In this document: positions 11,088-21,783 of the stretch, one piece after another
Layout: the number at the start of each line of letters is the position of its first letter
How positions within the stretch are numbered: position 1 is the first letter of the stretch
Source: Ypsolopha sequella
Lineage: Eukaryota > Arthropoda > Insecta > Lepidoptera > Ypsolophidae
Direction of reading: 5' to 3'
Assembly: GCA_934047225.1 (NCBI GenBank)
Contig: OW203990.1
Span: forward strand, 30,235,045-30,299,044
Length of the DNA: 64,000 nucleotides
Made by a program: the position numbers and the translations under genes
The notes under the pieces: generated by a model
Told to the model about the DNA's origin: nothing
The model's input: the letters and a program-made list of their open reading frames with translations, nothing else
The model's database searches: none

Positions 11088-11363
11088 TCACGCGGGTTTG
11101 GTCACTGTGGTTGCTGCAGCGGTGTGCGGCATAGTCTTAGTGGCCAACTCTTTTCGTCGGTTGGGTAAAATCGCCGAATCTCGAGGTTTGGGAGTTAGCT
11201 GTGCCGCTTTCTCACCTTCCTTCTCATTTTTAACGGATTTTATTACTATTATTTCAGCTTTTAATGCATTTATTACCACGATCAGGTTTTCAATTTTTGC
11301 CTCTAGTGGGGCCACAGCAATTTTCACAGCTTTTTGAATATCACTCAACTGAGTATTCGACAT
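11088..11363 (-). other. Short open frame, coiled-coil-like, probably TE-derived
   Basis: A 91-codon minus-strand frame begins MSNTQLSDIQKAVKIAVAPL and continues with heptad-like Leu/Ile/Val spacing to about residue 45, then a Lys/Glu/Pro-rich tail. This could be the N-terminus of an ORF1/gag-like nucleic-acid-binding protein of a transposon, because it abuts gypsy and non-LTR remnants. I do not recognise the family. The opposite strand is also open, so coding status is uncertain. Confidence 0.3.
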
Positions 11364-11419
11364 ATTTACTGCTTTTTTTAAATTAAACAGTTAAGAGTTT
11401 TCGTTAACACGTCCTCCTT

Positions 11420-12395
11420 ATGAGCTCACACACACAACACGACATATTAGACAAATTAGGATGTGCACAGTATTTTACAACTTTAGACCTGGTCTCTGGA
11501 TATCACCAAGTTAAAATTAATCCAACTGACATTGAAAAGACAGCATTTACAGTTGATCGAGGACATTATGAGTTTACTAGAATGCCTTTTGGCTTAAAAA
11601 ACTTTCCAAGCACATTTCAGCGCCTGATGGATTCAGTCCTTCGTGGCCTGACCAATACACTGACCTATTTAGATGACGTAATCATTTACTCGACGTCCCT
11701 ATAGGAGCACATTGACAAAGTGACACAAGTTTTTAAGAGGTTAAAATATAATAATCTCAAAATTCAATTGGATAAGTCGGAGTTCTTACAAAAAGAGGTA
11801 AACTTTCTTTGACATGTCTTAACAGACAAAGGTATTAAACCCAATCAGGATAAAGTAAAAGCAGTAAGAAATTTCCCACTCCCACAGACGCAGAAAGATA
11901 TAAAATTCTTCCTAGGACTAGCAGGCTATTATAGAAAATTCATACCTGAATTCGCAAAAATTACTAAACCTATGACACAATGTCTTAAAAAGAATGCAAA
12001 AGTCATTCACTCTACACAATTTCTAGAGTCATTCGAAAAATGTAAGGACATACTTACCAATGCCCCTGTTCTCCAGTACCCCGACTTTAACAAACCATTC
12101 ATATTAACGACAGATGCCTCAGATTTTGCGGTTGGCGCCGTGCTATCACAAGGTATTGTAGGATCAGATAGACCGGTTGCTTACGCATCAAGAACGTAAT
12201 CAGAAACCGAACAAAGATACTCAACAACAGAAAAAGAACTATTAGCGATTATGTGGGCCATAAAATACTTTAGGCCTTACCTTTACGGACGCAGATTCAC
12301 GATATATACTGATCATAAACCCATTACTTGGCTAAAAACAATTGATTCCTCAAATTCCAAATTAATAAGATGGCGTCTAAGCCTAGCTTAGACTA
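11420..12395 (+). pseudogene. Ty3/gypsy pol remnant (RT and RNase H)
   Basis: The first frame (11420-11704) has the RT motifs LDLVSGYHQV, MPFGLKN and the active-site YLDD. After a stop at 11703-11705 the same frame continues through the RT thumb (FLGLAGYYRKFIPEF) and into RNase H (LTTDASDFAVGAVLSQG, then TDHKPITWL). Internal stops near 11811 and 12197 and loss of protease, integrase and LTRs make this a dead fragment. It resembles the gypsy/17.6/297 (errantivirus-like) group. It ends where unrelated sequence resumes at about 12395. Confidence 0.88.
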
Positions 12396-12679
12396 TGTTG
12401 TTGAATCGATCTGTCGTCTAAGTGTCGATCTGCAAAACGGCTCGGGCTTTGGCCTCGTCAAAGACGGAAACGTGTCTTTGTCTTCGGCCTCGCCAAAAAC
12501 ACTTTACATAGTAGGGATCAAATTAGAGATGATGAGAACCAAGAACACTTTAAATACTCCAAATCAAAGTCAGGTCAACTACTAAAACTAAAAATATTTA
12601 CAGATTCGATACGACTATACAAACATCTATAGGTCCCTAGTGTTACAGACTAGACTCAACTCAATAATGTTAAAGACGG

Positions 12680-13972
12680 TACGTAGGGCGGCTGACATGT
12701 AATCTCCTTGGTCAGAAATATATACAAAAATAATGCTGGCTGGATTTATATTCGTTTGTTATTCTATTTTCAAAATGTATTACATTCATTTGTTTATTGC
12801 ATCACGTTTATTTGTCTCCTACAATTGTTTCGAACATGTCGGTAGAAAAAGTGAAAATGGATAAAATCGAGCAGCGTGCGGTGATTAAGTTTTTGACTAA
12901 AGAAGGGAATACGCCTTCGGAGATCAGACAGCGTAAGTTACGTGTGTTTGGCAGTTCGTGTTCTTCCGAATTTGTTATAAAGTTTTGGTCAAGGCAATTT
13001 TAATTAGGTCGTGAGAGCCTCGAAGATGATCCTCGTAGCGGAAGACCGGTTTCGGCCGTCACCGATGAAAATGTAGCCAGGGTGAAAAAAATTATATTGG
13101 AGGACCGACGAGTGAAGCAGTGGGAGATAGCTAGAGATGTGGGCGTCAGTAAAGAGCGAGTCAATGAAATAATTCATGAGCATTTGAACATGTCCAAGGT
13201 TAGTGCACGTTGGGTCCCTATAATGTTGACTGCATTTGACATGGAGAGGCGTGTCAAATGTTGCGAAGAGTTTTTGGACATGAGTCGAGGGAAAGAGGAA
13301 GAAATAATTTCTAGAATTGTAACATGTGATGAGACTTGGATTCGACAATGGGACCCGGAAAGTAAGCAAGAGTCGTTACAGTGGAAATAAGGATGAGAAG
13401 CCGCCTCGGAAATTCAAGGTCTGTCCATCGGCCGGTAAACTTATGGCTACAATCTTTTGGGACACAGAAGGGATTTTGCTCATACATTATTTACCTAAGA
13501 AAACTACAATGAATGCTGATTATTACTCAAACTTACTATATCAACTAAGAGAGACAATAAAAGAAAAACGGCGAGGTAAACTAAGCAAAGGAATTCTAAT
13601 TTTGCACGATAACGCACCAGTGCATACCGCACGCACAACAAAGCTAGCAATTAAAGACAATGGCTTCGAAACCATTGACCACCCCCCTTATAGTCCAGAT
13701 CTAGCCCCCTGTGACTATTTTCTGTTTAGACTTCTCAAGAAAGACCTCAGGGGACGAAGGTTTATGACCGATGACGAAATGAAGGCAGCGGTTTCTGACT
13801 ATTTTGACGACAAACCGAAAAAATAATTTTTAATGACTTAAATTCAATATTTGAAAAATTTAATAAGTGCATTTTATTAGCAGGGGACTATATAGAAAAA
13901 TAAAAATAAACTATCTAGTTACGTCTTTTCTTTCATAGTTAGGTAGATTACTTTTCAGCCTCCCCTCGTATG
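12680..13972 (+). mobile_element. mariner DNA transposon (inactive)
   Basis: The right end, read inward, is TACGAGGGGAGGCTGAAAAG, a classic mariner terminal repeat. The left end TACGTAGGGCGGCTGACATG is a diverged partner. Both ends coincide with TA, the expected target duplication. The length of about 1.29 kb matches mariner. The transposase inside is broken. Confidence 0.88.
12836..13826 (+). pseudogene. mariner transposase, broken
   Basis: The frame starts MSVEKVKMDKIEQRAVIKFL, with the N-terminal helix-turn-helix region, then GRPVSAVTDENV, the catalytic-type DETW with the first Asp (about 13329), HDNAPVH with the second Asp, and HPPYSPDLAPCDYFLF with the third, the D,D34D signature of mariner. 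A TAA stop at 13001-13003 and a frameshift/stop near 13388 separate three open segments. The copy is therefore non-functional, although the catalytic residues remain. Confidence 0.93.
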
Positions 13973-14655
13973 ACTAAAACATTTGAATTTCAGTAGATAA
14001 AGTACATTAAAATGTGTACACGATACGTTGACTGTTTTCAGTAAGAGTAGCCTTGCAGACTATGCTTTTAGCAACAGTAAATGACTACGGTTGGTATATA
14101 ATTATGAAAGTCGTACTGTACCTTGAATATTTTTAACCTTCATGGTTGTCTAGAAAAATATTTGTTGCGCTTGAATTCGATGAATCATATCAATGGTGTC
14201 GACGTGTTTTTCGATTTTTTGATTTTCTATGCAGTATTATCCTCACTGTCGCTGGTGTAGTTCCAGAAAAACTACCAAATTTAGGAAAATAAAACAATTA
14301 CGTGCAAAATGGCCGCGACACAAAACGTGTATGAACAAGAGCGTGTGTTGCCCGCAGCAAAAATTAAAAGGAGTCAAATTAGATCTTTTTGGATATTGGC
14401 TTTGAAATAGTGTACAATGGCAGCACATAAGCGTGCTACTATAAGTAAAATATAATGTAATCTCGAAGGGCGAATCACTGAGTTTAATGTGTTATTTTTA
14501 TATATGTTTTACAAGCACATAACGCTATAAGCTCTCCGTTTGTGGATCTTAAACTTCTTCAATAAATAAATAAAAATCTATAAGAGAAAAATAAAGTGAA
14601 CGTAGTTTCAAGTGAAGAAATAAGTCTGTTCATCGGGACGATGTGTAGCACTCAC
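13973..14655. other. Myosin intron, no gene seen
   Basis: AT-rich sequence with a short AAATAAATAAATAAA-type run near 14565. No recognisable coding or RNA gene is present. Confidence 0.6.
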
Positions 14656-14865
14656 CAAGTCGGCGAATACGACGTATCGGTCGATATCGCTGGCGTGGCG
14701 GCGCCAGGCGTGCGAGGCGCGCAGGCGCACGTAGTCGCCCACGAAGGGGTGCGGCACGGAGCGCAAGTAGAGCGCCTTGCGCCCGCGGAACAGCGCCGAG
14801 CACGTCACTTTCTCGCGCATGCGGTTCCGCGCCGTCTGGTCGAACTGCAGCCGGTATTTGTGGCA
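14656..14865 (-). CDS. Myosin I exon, start of TH1 tail
   Basis: This 210-nt phase-0 exon encodes 70 residues: CHKYRLQFDQTARNRMREKV, then TCSALFRGRKALYLRSVPHP, then FVGDYVRLR and DIDRYVVFADL. The F-D-x-x-x-R…K-V-x-x-S-x-L-F-x-G-R-K-A-x-Y…S-V…P-F pattern is diagnostic for the class I TH1 domain, which binds acidic phospholipids. The acceptor is CCCCAG and the donor GTGAGT. It joins to HHRWR of the preceding exon and to VGKV of the next. Confidence 0.93.
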
Positions 14866-15374
14866 CTGGGGAGCGGACAACCACTTGTATATCTACCGCC
14901 TTCTCAGAGCGCAACTACTGTTCTTTAACTAAACTAAACTTTTCTTTAAACACGTCTTTCTTACGTATATGCAGATTTTACTTTCATTTATGTGAATAAA
15001 TATTGTTCATTGTGTTCAAGTATCCTGAACACACTTGAACACCTAGATCTTACCGTTCACATAGACTGATGACGAAAACGTCAAGGATATTAACATTTTT
15101 CAAGATTATGCTTTTCCTTTAAGATTTTCTATACCCGAGCAAAAATTCAAATGTTCAAACCATAGACTAAGTACTAAAGCTATGGGAGAAGCGGATTCAT
15201 CTCGAACCAAGTCAGAGTTAGTAGCAGCGTTCAACGTAAGTGACAATACGATACTGACTCGTATGCGTCAAATCGGTAAAGTAATGGAGCTCGCAGAGTG
15301 GGTCGTGTGTACTTACTGAAGGACAACAGCTAACTCGGGTCGAGGCTTGCTTGAATCGGCATACTAATAGTTAC
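14866..15374. other. Myosin intron, no gene seen
   Basis: AT-rich intronic sequence without recognised repeats or frames. Short open frames on either strand next to the exons are shadows of the GC-rich coding sequence. Confidence 0.6.
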
Positions 15375-15610
15375 CCGCCAGCGATGGTGTATGTGGTAGA
15401 GCAGCCGGTCGGTGCACTGCAGCAGCGCGGGCAGCGCACAAGGCGGCCAGGCGGCGCACAGCGGGGATGCGCGGCGCGGGGGGAGCCGCGCCCACAGCGA
15501 CGTGAGGTAACGTCGGCGCGCGCCCGTGGCCCACGCGCGCCACACCACGCGCGCCGCCGCCTCCACCCGCGACACCGCACCGCCGCAACCCTCCTCGCAC
15601 GGCAACCGAT
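15375..15610 (-). CDS. Myosin I exon, neck-to-tail connection
   Basis: This 236-nt exon starts with two bases that complete a split Asp codon and ends in phase 0. It reads RLPCEEGCGGAVSRVEAAAR and VVWRAWATGARRRYLTSLWA, then a Pro-rich SP…WPPC stretch and LLYHIHHRWR. The first part looks like a last, weak IQ/light-chain helix. The Y-L…L…PP…SP…WP pattern matches the post-IQ region of short-tailed class I myosins. The acceptor is CTCAG and the donor GTAACT. Confidence 0.87.
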
Positions 15611-15844
15611 CTGAGCGAACATCATACAGTACATACAAGCAAGGTCGAGAGACCGCCACATTGATAATTCATATCTCGGGAACTACTGAGACGACAGACT
15701 TGTTTTCAACGGTAAAAAACATTAAGTAATATCTGGTTATTTTAATGTTATAGTTATCTCATTAGTGTGCCGTCAGTCGGTATCTTGTGTCACCATGGTC
15801 TAGTCTAGTACAATAAAATATCAGTTGAGTTCGACATTAGTTAC

Positions 15845-16019
15845 CCGTGTGCCGTGTCCGCGTGTCGGGTTGTCGTCGCGCAAGCAGCACGCGGCGCCAG
15901 CAGCGCGCGATGACTCGCTGCGCACGCATTCGCCGAGCCGCGCGCCGCCGCCATGCGCGTTGCACGCCACGCACGAGCGCTCGAACGCGCGCGCCTCGTA
16001 GCGCCTCCAGCTCCCATAC
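15845..16019 (-). CDS. Myosin I exon, IQ neck
   Basis: This exon starts in phase 0 with VWELEALRGARVRALVRGVQ and continues RAWRRRAARRMRAQRVIARC, then WRRVLL. These are IQ-like, calmodulin-binding helices, unusually Arg-rich, with V/I-Q in place of the usual I-Q. The acceptor is TGCAG and the donor GTAACT, leaving one base for the next exon. The junction RSPRT|VWELE reproduces the converter-to-lever sequence of class I motors. Confidence 0.88.
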
Positions 16020-16080
16020 CTGCACGACACGCCAAGTAACTCGTTACTTGCGTTGCCCTCGGGTACAAGTTGCTACATTT

Positions 16081-17080
16081 TAATGAAAGTCAGTAAAGTT
16101 GTACCGATTCATAAGAGTGATTGCAAATCAGATCCCTCAAAATATAGACCAGTTGCTGTGCTACCAGCACTTAGCAAGATTTTTGAGAATCTTATGCTAA
16201 ACCAGCTTTCCATATACTTTCTCCAAAATAATATTTTGCATAAAAAACAATTTGGATTCAGAAAAGGTTCCTCTACATCTGATGCCGCAGTGGCTTTAGT
16301 TAAGCACGTGTACGCGGCTTGGGAGGGGTGCAATGATGCCATAGGTATTTTTTGTGACCTCTCCAAGGCTTTCGATTATGTGGATCATACTATCCTCATA
16401 AAAAAGTTGGACTTTTACGGAGTTAAAGACCGAAACTTAGATTTAATTTATTCTTACCTAACAGATAGAATACAACATGTACACATAGGGGGAATTAAGT
16501 CAGGTGGTTCTCTCATCAAGATGGGAGTTCCACAGGGATCAATTTTGGGCCCATTTTTGTTTCTGGTCTACATCAACGACTTGAGCTATTTCGTGGAAAA
16601 GATTACTAACATAGTAATGTTTGCTGACGACACTTCGTTAATATTTAGATTAAACAAAAATGAAATTGAAGCAGATCACATCATAATGCCCTGAAAAGCA
16701 TAAACAAATGGTTCTTCACGAACAACTTGTTGTTAAATGCTTCCAACACTAACGCCGTTAGATTTACTCTACGTTGTGACAAACAAGACAGCACGCTCGA
16801 ATGAAACGCTTCCCTTTAAAAACAATGTGAAATTTCTAGGTCTAACAGTTGACGAAAAGTTGCGCTGGCACCTACATATTGATAAGCTATCAAAGAGACT
16901 TAGCTCTGCCGTGTTCGCAATCCGGAACATTAGACGACTAACGGACATGCAGACAGCTAAAATTGTCTACTTCAGTTACTTTCACAGTATTATGTGCTAT
17001 GGTATTATTTTGTGGGGCAATGCAGCTGATGCCGAACGCATATTTATATTGCAGAAAAGGGCAGTAAGAGGCCACTTCGC
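16081..17080 (+). pseudogene. Jockey-like non-LTR reverse transcriptase fragment
   Basis: It begins mid-domain at KVVPIHKSDCKSDPSKYRPV (RT motif 0/1) and proceeds through FRKGSSTSDA, CDLSKAFDYVDH, GVPQGSILGPFLFLVYINDL and the active-site FADD (about 16623). A frameshift near 16690 and another near 16800 break the thumb region, which ends in ILQKRAVR. The endonuclease half is missing, so this is a 5'-truncated dead copy lying in a myosin intron on the opposite strand. Confidence 0.88.
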
Positions 17081-17129
17081 GGCGAAGAACTTAAAAAAAC
17101 TGGACATTTTGGACACTGGACTTGAAACA

Positions 17130-17535
17130 CGAGGTGTGAAAAAGCCGACAGGTGCTGGAAGCTTTGGGGTTAAATGTTTGGCCAAACCAGGGTGTTAGGG
17201 AAACATCAAGGCGAGCAAGGGACCTGTGCGCCTTCCCTGTCCACGTGTCCACGGCGCGGTACACAGGCCAGCCAGCACAAGGTTAAACATAAGGACATTT
17301 ATGTGAGTGATCAATTTACATTAATAATTAGTATATAAGGAATCCACCCGCTTGTTGAATTAACTTATGCAAGAGAGACTCAATGGGCCCAGCGCTCTTG
17401 TGCTAGTTCAGCAAGTGGCGTGGTCTGTCGAGGCACACGGGCCCGTAGTATAAGCCGGATATAGCCTTCCCGGATTATATACATATATAAATATATGTAA
17501 CCAATTTATATTAATTGGTTACATATGTATATTAC

Positions 17536-17585
<50 letters not shown>

Positions 17586-17800
17586 TGTTTAAACGAGCAG
17601 CACTGGTTGGCGGGGGACGAGACGTCTCCAGAACCGAGACGGGTGCGTCTCTGCTTCCGCCAACTGGCGTCACACGTCACTCCTCTCATTTTTACCTGTA
17701 ATTGTAGTTACACTCTATTCATACTGTACGATAGTTTAATTGTATGTTGTAAAGTGTATCATCTGTTGGTAGACCAAATAAATAAATAGATAAATATAGC
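17130..17800. other. Possible solo LTR plus non-LTR 3' end with (TA)n run
   Basis: After the RT stops, TGTTAGGGAAACATCAAGG (near 17190) opens a stretch with a TATATAAGG promoter-like box near 17333, suggestive of a solo LTR. There is then a short palindrome (GTAACCAATTTATATTAATT…), an alternating TA run (~17536-17582) and a tail ending in AATAAATAAATAGATAAAT, typical of a non-LTR 3' end. The boundaries and the LTR assignment are uncertain. Confidence 0.35.
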
Positions 17801-17817
17801 TAGTGCAAGTGACTGAC

Positions 17818-18037
17818 CGTGCGCGGACTGCGGATGAACACCTTGGTGCGTCCGTACGCGAACTCTGCGCTGGGGATGGGCAGCGTGCGCAGCAAGTGTC
17901 GCGCCGCGCGCACCGGCTCCTCCTCGTCACCGCGCGCCCCACCCCCGCCCCGCAGCACCCCGTACCGCGCCAGCAGCGCGCGCGCGCACATCGACTCGCA
18001 CCAGCCCGCGCGCCGCAGCACTGCCATGTCCATTATC
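17818..18037 (-). CDS. Myosin I exon, converter
   Basis: This exon encodes IMDMAVLRRAGWCESMCARA, LLARYGVLRGGGGARGDEEE and ends SAEFAYGRTKVFIRSPRT. It has the converter signature: R-R-A-G near the start, 'RY' and the Y-G-x-T-K-V-F-I-R lever-arm junction. The first base completes a Gly codon with the upstream exon. The acceptor is TGCAG and the donor GTCAGT. A Gly-rich insertion sits in the loop after RYGVL. Confidence 0.95.
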
Positions 18038-18493
18038 CTGCAACCACATGCATTCTTATTTGTAAACCACCTGTATTAATGCCCTGGCCGCGATAACATT
18101 AACATGCACAAAAAAAGGATACAATGCACAAATGCGGATTAATTATTATTATTCTCTGCCAGTGTGGTCAATAAGTGTTATACACGCAAGTATACAATAA
18201 TTCAGCACTAGGCGCTAAACATAAAAATTGCTATCCTTATCATAAATCACCACATTATAAGATGTTTTTTTTTAGATCACGCTCTTGCACAACAGTCAAC
18301 AAGTGCAGAAAGTATATTTATTACAGAAGAGTCAAAGTAGATTGTTATGAATGGTTAATTTCAATCAAATAAATACGTTTTTACTCTTGATTTTAAATTT
18401 ACTTTTTGTATATTTATTATTGTGTTATACATTATGTGCGGTGGCTTGAAATAAGTAGATAAGTAAGTAAGTGTTAGTAGTGAAAGAGAGTAC

Positions 18494-18843
18494 CCCTGCG
18501 TGCGGATCTGGTGTCGCAGCAGCGCGGAGTCGAAGCGGTGCGGGCGGAGAGCGGGGTCAGCGCGCAAGCAGCGCACGAGGCGCGGCGCGGGGGCCGCGGG
18601 GGCGGTGAGCCGGCGCACCAGCGCGCCCAACAGCGCTCGCTGACGGGAGGCGAGCGCGGCGGGGCGGCGCGGAGAGCCACCCCCCTCGCCAAGCGAGCCT
18701 CGCGCGCCGCCACCCGCCGGAAACAGCGCCGCCAAAAGCGGCTCGGTGGCGGCGCGCAGCACGGCGCACACGCGCACCGGGAGTTCATCGCGGTTCTCGC
18801 AGACCATGCCCTCCGCGTTGTACACTACGGGGCCCGCGAAGTG
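18494..18843 (-). CDS. Myosin I exon, actin-binding and relay region
   Basis: The exon starts HFAGPVVYNAEGMVCENRDE, the conserved HYAG-x-V-x-Y…E-K-N-R-D motif, and ends LVRCLRADPALRPHRFDSAL then LRHQIRTQG, the 'F-I-R-C-I-K-P-N…F-D…Q-L-R' relay/actin-binding stretch. Loop 2 between them is short and Gly/Pro/Arg-rich. Two AGs lie near the start; phase (the upstream exon ends exactly on a codon) selects the one at GTGCAG|CAC. The donor is GTACTC, a weak consensus. Confidence 0.9.
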
Positions 18844-18949
18844 CTGCACCCTGCACACGGACACCTGCTGCTGTACTTCACCAGCGACACGAATTACTTA
18901 TTAAGGGAAGAGCGGCATGTACAAGGCCGAGTTCTAACATGAAAATGTC

Positions 18950-19131
18950 CCTAATAGATTCAAATTTAAATTATTTATTTTGTAGGTACACATAGGACAC
19001 TTTTTGAGAGTCAAATTTAATATTACCTATATAAAAATATATTTAATAAAATAATAAACGTACGTGAATTATATTAAAAATGTTTATTCAATTTATGCAG
19101 CAATATATATACGATTCAAATGATAAGTAAA
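18950..19131. repeat. Left part of interspersed repeat (copy at 51540-51760)
   Basis: The bases ATATAAAAATATATTTAATA through GCAATATATATACGATTCAA match 51590-51690 closely. Here the repeat is cut at TAAAAT, where the non-LTR element begins. Its continuation appears at about 25405-25470. Confidence 0.75.
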
Positions 19132-19187
19132 ATCTATAACTATGACATTCTCCTGGCTATCTTACGTTCTCTCAATGTTTCCGAGTC

Positions 19188-19368
19188 TGTTTCCGCCAAA
19201 GACGGAATAATACGATGCACTTTTGGTGTACACGATTTAATTGTTACAAATACAATAATTAGGTAGGTATCTAATATATGAGCTGGCACAACGTGCGTCC
19301 GATACTCGTAGTGGTCAATAGCGCAATGGTTGGTGGTGGGGGGAAAGCCACTGGAGCTGGCCGCGACA
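19188..19368 (-). repeat. LTR (181 bp), 3' LTR in element orientation
   Basis: This is a direct repeat of 20702-20882, bounded by TG and CA. The 5-bp GAGTC lies immediately left. Confidence 0.9.
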
Positions 19369-19394
19369 TGTCGGCGGGCGTTGAAGAGTTGTCT

Positions 19395-20747
19395 TCAAAA
19401 ATGGATGTCCACGGGTAACGGGCAAATTTTGGTGAAGTCTCTGCGCAGGATCCCAGTTGCTGTCTGGATGTCTGCTACGCGATTTATATTGTCTCGTCCA
19501 GGGTAAACCTTAATTATTCTCCCCAATGACCATTTGAGTGGGGGTAGTTTATCTTTTATAACACAAAGGGTATCCAGTTGAACATCTCCTTGTGTGCTCT
19601 TCCATTTCGTCCTAGTCTGAAGTTCACTAATGTATTCCAACTGCCACCGGGCCCAGAAATGTTGTCTTAACTGTTGAATTCGTTGATAATGATTCAATCT
19701 TAGAGTGTTCGTGCTTGTGTAGTCCGGTTCTGGAATCGAGCTCATCGCTCTCCCGATCAAGAAGTGGCTCGGCGTCAATGGCAAGAAATCGTTACGATCA
19801 GAGCTAAGTGGGGTAAGGGGCCTAGAATTTAATAGTGCCTCTATTTGTGTGAGTGTCGTGTTTAGTTGTTCATAATTTAGATGTGCCAAGCCTAAGACAC
19901 GACGTAAATGGTACTTTACTGATTTGACCCCACTTTCATGAAGGCCTCCATAGTGTGGTGCTAATGGAGGCTGGAAATGAAATCGTATCATATCTGACGA
20001 AAATGTATCGTTAATATCGGACGAGTGGTCTTTAATAAACTTAAGAATCTCATTGCTAGCGCCTACCAGGTTTGAGCCATTGTCACAGAAAACGTCTGAT
20101 GATTGACCTCTGCGTGAAAAGAAACGTTTGAGCGCTGCAATAAAATTAGCCGTAGTCATATCGCTCACTAGTTCAATGTGAATAGCCTTGGATGTGAAAC
20201 ATACAAAAATACATAAGTATGCCTTTATAAGTCTGCAGCCACGGCCACTACGGTCTGCCATCATTATAGGACCTGCGTAGTCCAAACAAGTTATTTGGAA
20301 TGGAAATATAGGTTTTAATCGCTGCTGTGGTAAATTGCCCATGATTGGCTGTACAGTTTTCCCACGAAAACGTGCACATAATACGCATTTTTTTGTAGTT
20401 GATCTAGCCAAACTTCGCCCTCCTAAAGGCCAATATTTTTCCCTGATGGAGTACAGCAAGTGTTGGGGCCCTGCGTGCATAAGCTTTTTGTGTTCGTGTT
20501 CGAAAATCAGTTGTGTAAGTTTGTGTTTTTTATCTAAAATAGCTGGGTGAATCTTTTCATAATCATAGTCTGAATTGTTTATTCTTCCGCCAACTTTTAA
20601 CAGATTGTGATCGTCTTTGTCCAAAAATGGATTCAGGGATAAAAGAACTGATCCTTTCAATGTTTCTTTCCTGATCCTTTCAATCCGGCTCGAAGGACCA
20701 ATGTTTCCGCCAAAGACGGAATAATACGATGCACTTTTGGTGTACAC
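19395..20747 (-). CDS. BEL/Pao integrase region (truncated pol)
   Basis: An unbroken frame of 450 codons. It has the H2C2-like zinc-binding region (…EHEHKKLMHAGPQHLL…CVLCARFRG), then the integrase core with CLDYAGPIMM (first Asp), FCDNGSNLVGAS (second Asp) and HYGGLHESGVKSVKYHLRRV (Glu), then the RPLTPLSSD…LTPSHFLIGR stretch and a BEL-type C-terminal domain with W-S-L-G-R-I. Integrase joins retro-DNA to the genome. Protease, RT and RNase H are missing. The first codons lie within the 5' LTR, so the annotated ATG at 20747 is not a native start; the real coding begins as a fragment of a longer polyprotein. Confidence 0.93.
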   Translation of the reverse strand: MYTKSASYYSVFGGNIGPSSRIERIRKETLKGSVLLSLNPFLDKDDHNLLKVGGRINNSDYDYEKIHPAILDKKHKLTQLIFEHEHKKLMHAGPQHLLYSIREKYWPLGGRSLARSTTKKCVLCARFRGKTVQPIMGNLPQQRLKPIFPFQITCLDYAGPIMMADRSGRGCRLIKAYLCIFVCFTSKAIHIELVSDMTTANFIAALKRFFSRRGQSSDVFCDNGSNLVGASNEILKFIKDHSSDINDTFSSDMIRFHFQPPLAPHYGGLHESGVKSVKYHLRRVLGLAHLNYEQLNTTLTQIEALLNSRPLTPLSSDRNDFLPLTPSHFLIGRAMSSIPEPDYTSTNTLRLNHYQRIQQLRQHFWARWQLEYISELQTRTKWKSTQGDVQLDTLCVIKDKLPPLKWSLGRIIKVYPGRDNINRVADIQTATGILRRDFTKICPLPVDIHF

Positions 20748-20882
20748 GATTTAATTGTTACAAATACAATAATTAGGTAGGTATCTAATATATGAGCTGG
20801 CACAACGTGCGTCCGATACTCGTAGTGGTCAATAGCGCAATGGTTGGTGGTGGGGGGAAAGCCACTGGAGCTGGCCGCGACA
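20702..20882 (-). repeat. LTR (181 bp), 5' LTR in element orientation
   Basis: I read it as the same sequence as 19188-19368. GAGTC follows it. Confidence 0.9.
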
Positions 20883-21613
20883 GAGTCAGCTTCTAACTGG
20901 TTCTATTCGTACCTTTACGGGCGTCAACAGCGTATTCGCTCGGATGATAAATTCTCCGACTGGTGTAATGTTACAGCCGGTGTGCCCCAAGGTGGTGTGC
21001 TATCCCCTCTTCTGTTCTCAGTGTTTATAAACACCCTTGTCTCCTCCATTAACTTTAGTTCTTACCTCATGTACGCTGACGATCTTCAACTCTATATAGT
21101 CTTTCAAGCAGGACCTAATTCTTGTAGCCATTCAGAAAATGACTTCTGATCTTGAACACATCAGTCAATGGACGGAACAATTTGGACTCCTTCTTAACCC
21201 ATCAAAAACGCAGGTCATGATAGTCGGTAGTAGGGCTCTCATAGACAAAACGGATCTGAACACGCGTCCACCAGTCTGTTTAAATAACACTCCTCTCAAG
21301 TTCTGTAAGTCAGTAAGGAACCTAGGAATCTATATCCAGAACAATATGTCTTGGGATTTGCATGTGGCAGAACTTAGTAAAAAGATCTTTGCTTTGATGC
21401 ACTCCCTTAAGCGCATGCAAAGGTTTTTGCCGTATTCTGCGAAGGTCCTGCTGGTTAACTCACTCTTGCTCCCTATTTTAGACTATGCCGATGTCTGTTA
21501 TCCCGATCTCACTTAAGGATTGTTAAATAATCGTCTCCTCAATTTATGTATACGATACATCTTTGGCCTACGTAAGTATGACCATGTGTCTCAATCTCGT
21601 TCTGATCTTAAAT

Positions 21614-21732
21614 TGTAGTGTGTGTCAATAGATATGTGCATGTCTTTATATTCATTATTTTTCCGTGCTCGCGAGCAGTCAATAAACCACCTTCAAACCT
21701 ACCACTCGTCTCATTTAACCGCCTACTCGACA
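21614..21732 (+). repeat. 5' LTR (119 bp)
   Basis: The repeat has TG…CA ends, is followed directly by the primer-binding-site-like sequence, and is identical to 22428-22546 by eye. Confidence 0.9.
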
Positions 21733-21783
21733 TGGCGACCGTGACAGGACTGCTGCTTTCTGCTGCTAGCTGCTTTCTTACGT

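Larger units (their letters stand above)
19188..20882 (-). mobile_element. BEL/Pao-derived LTR element, internally deleted
   Basis: Two 181-bp direct repeats (19188-19368 and 20702-20882) start TGTTTCCGCC and end GGCCGCGACA, the TG…CA ends of LTRs; I found no difference between them. GAGTC flanks both sides (19183-19187 and 20883-20887), a 5-bp target duplication as expected for BEL/Pao. The 1333-bp interior retains only the integrase end of pol on the minus strand, so the element is non-autonomous and recent. It sits inside the non-LTR RT. Confidence 0.93.

Noticed and set aside
18843..18850. Alternative acceptor at 18850 for the HFAGP exon
   Set aside because: It would shift the frame, because the upstream exon ends on a codon boundary; the AG directly before CAC (18843) keeps phase.
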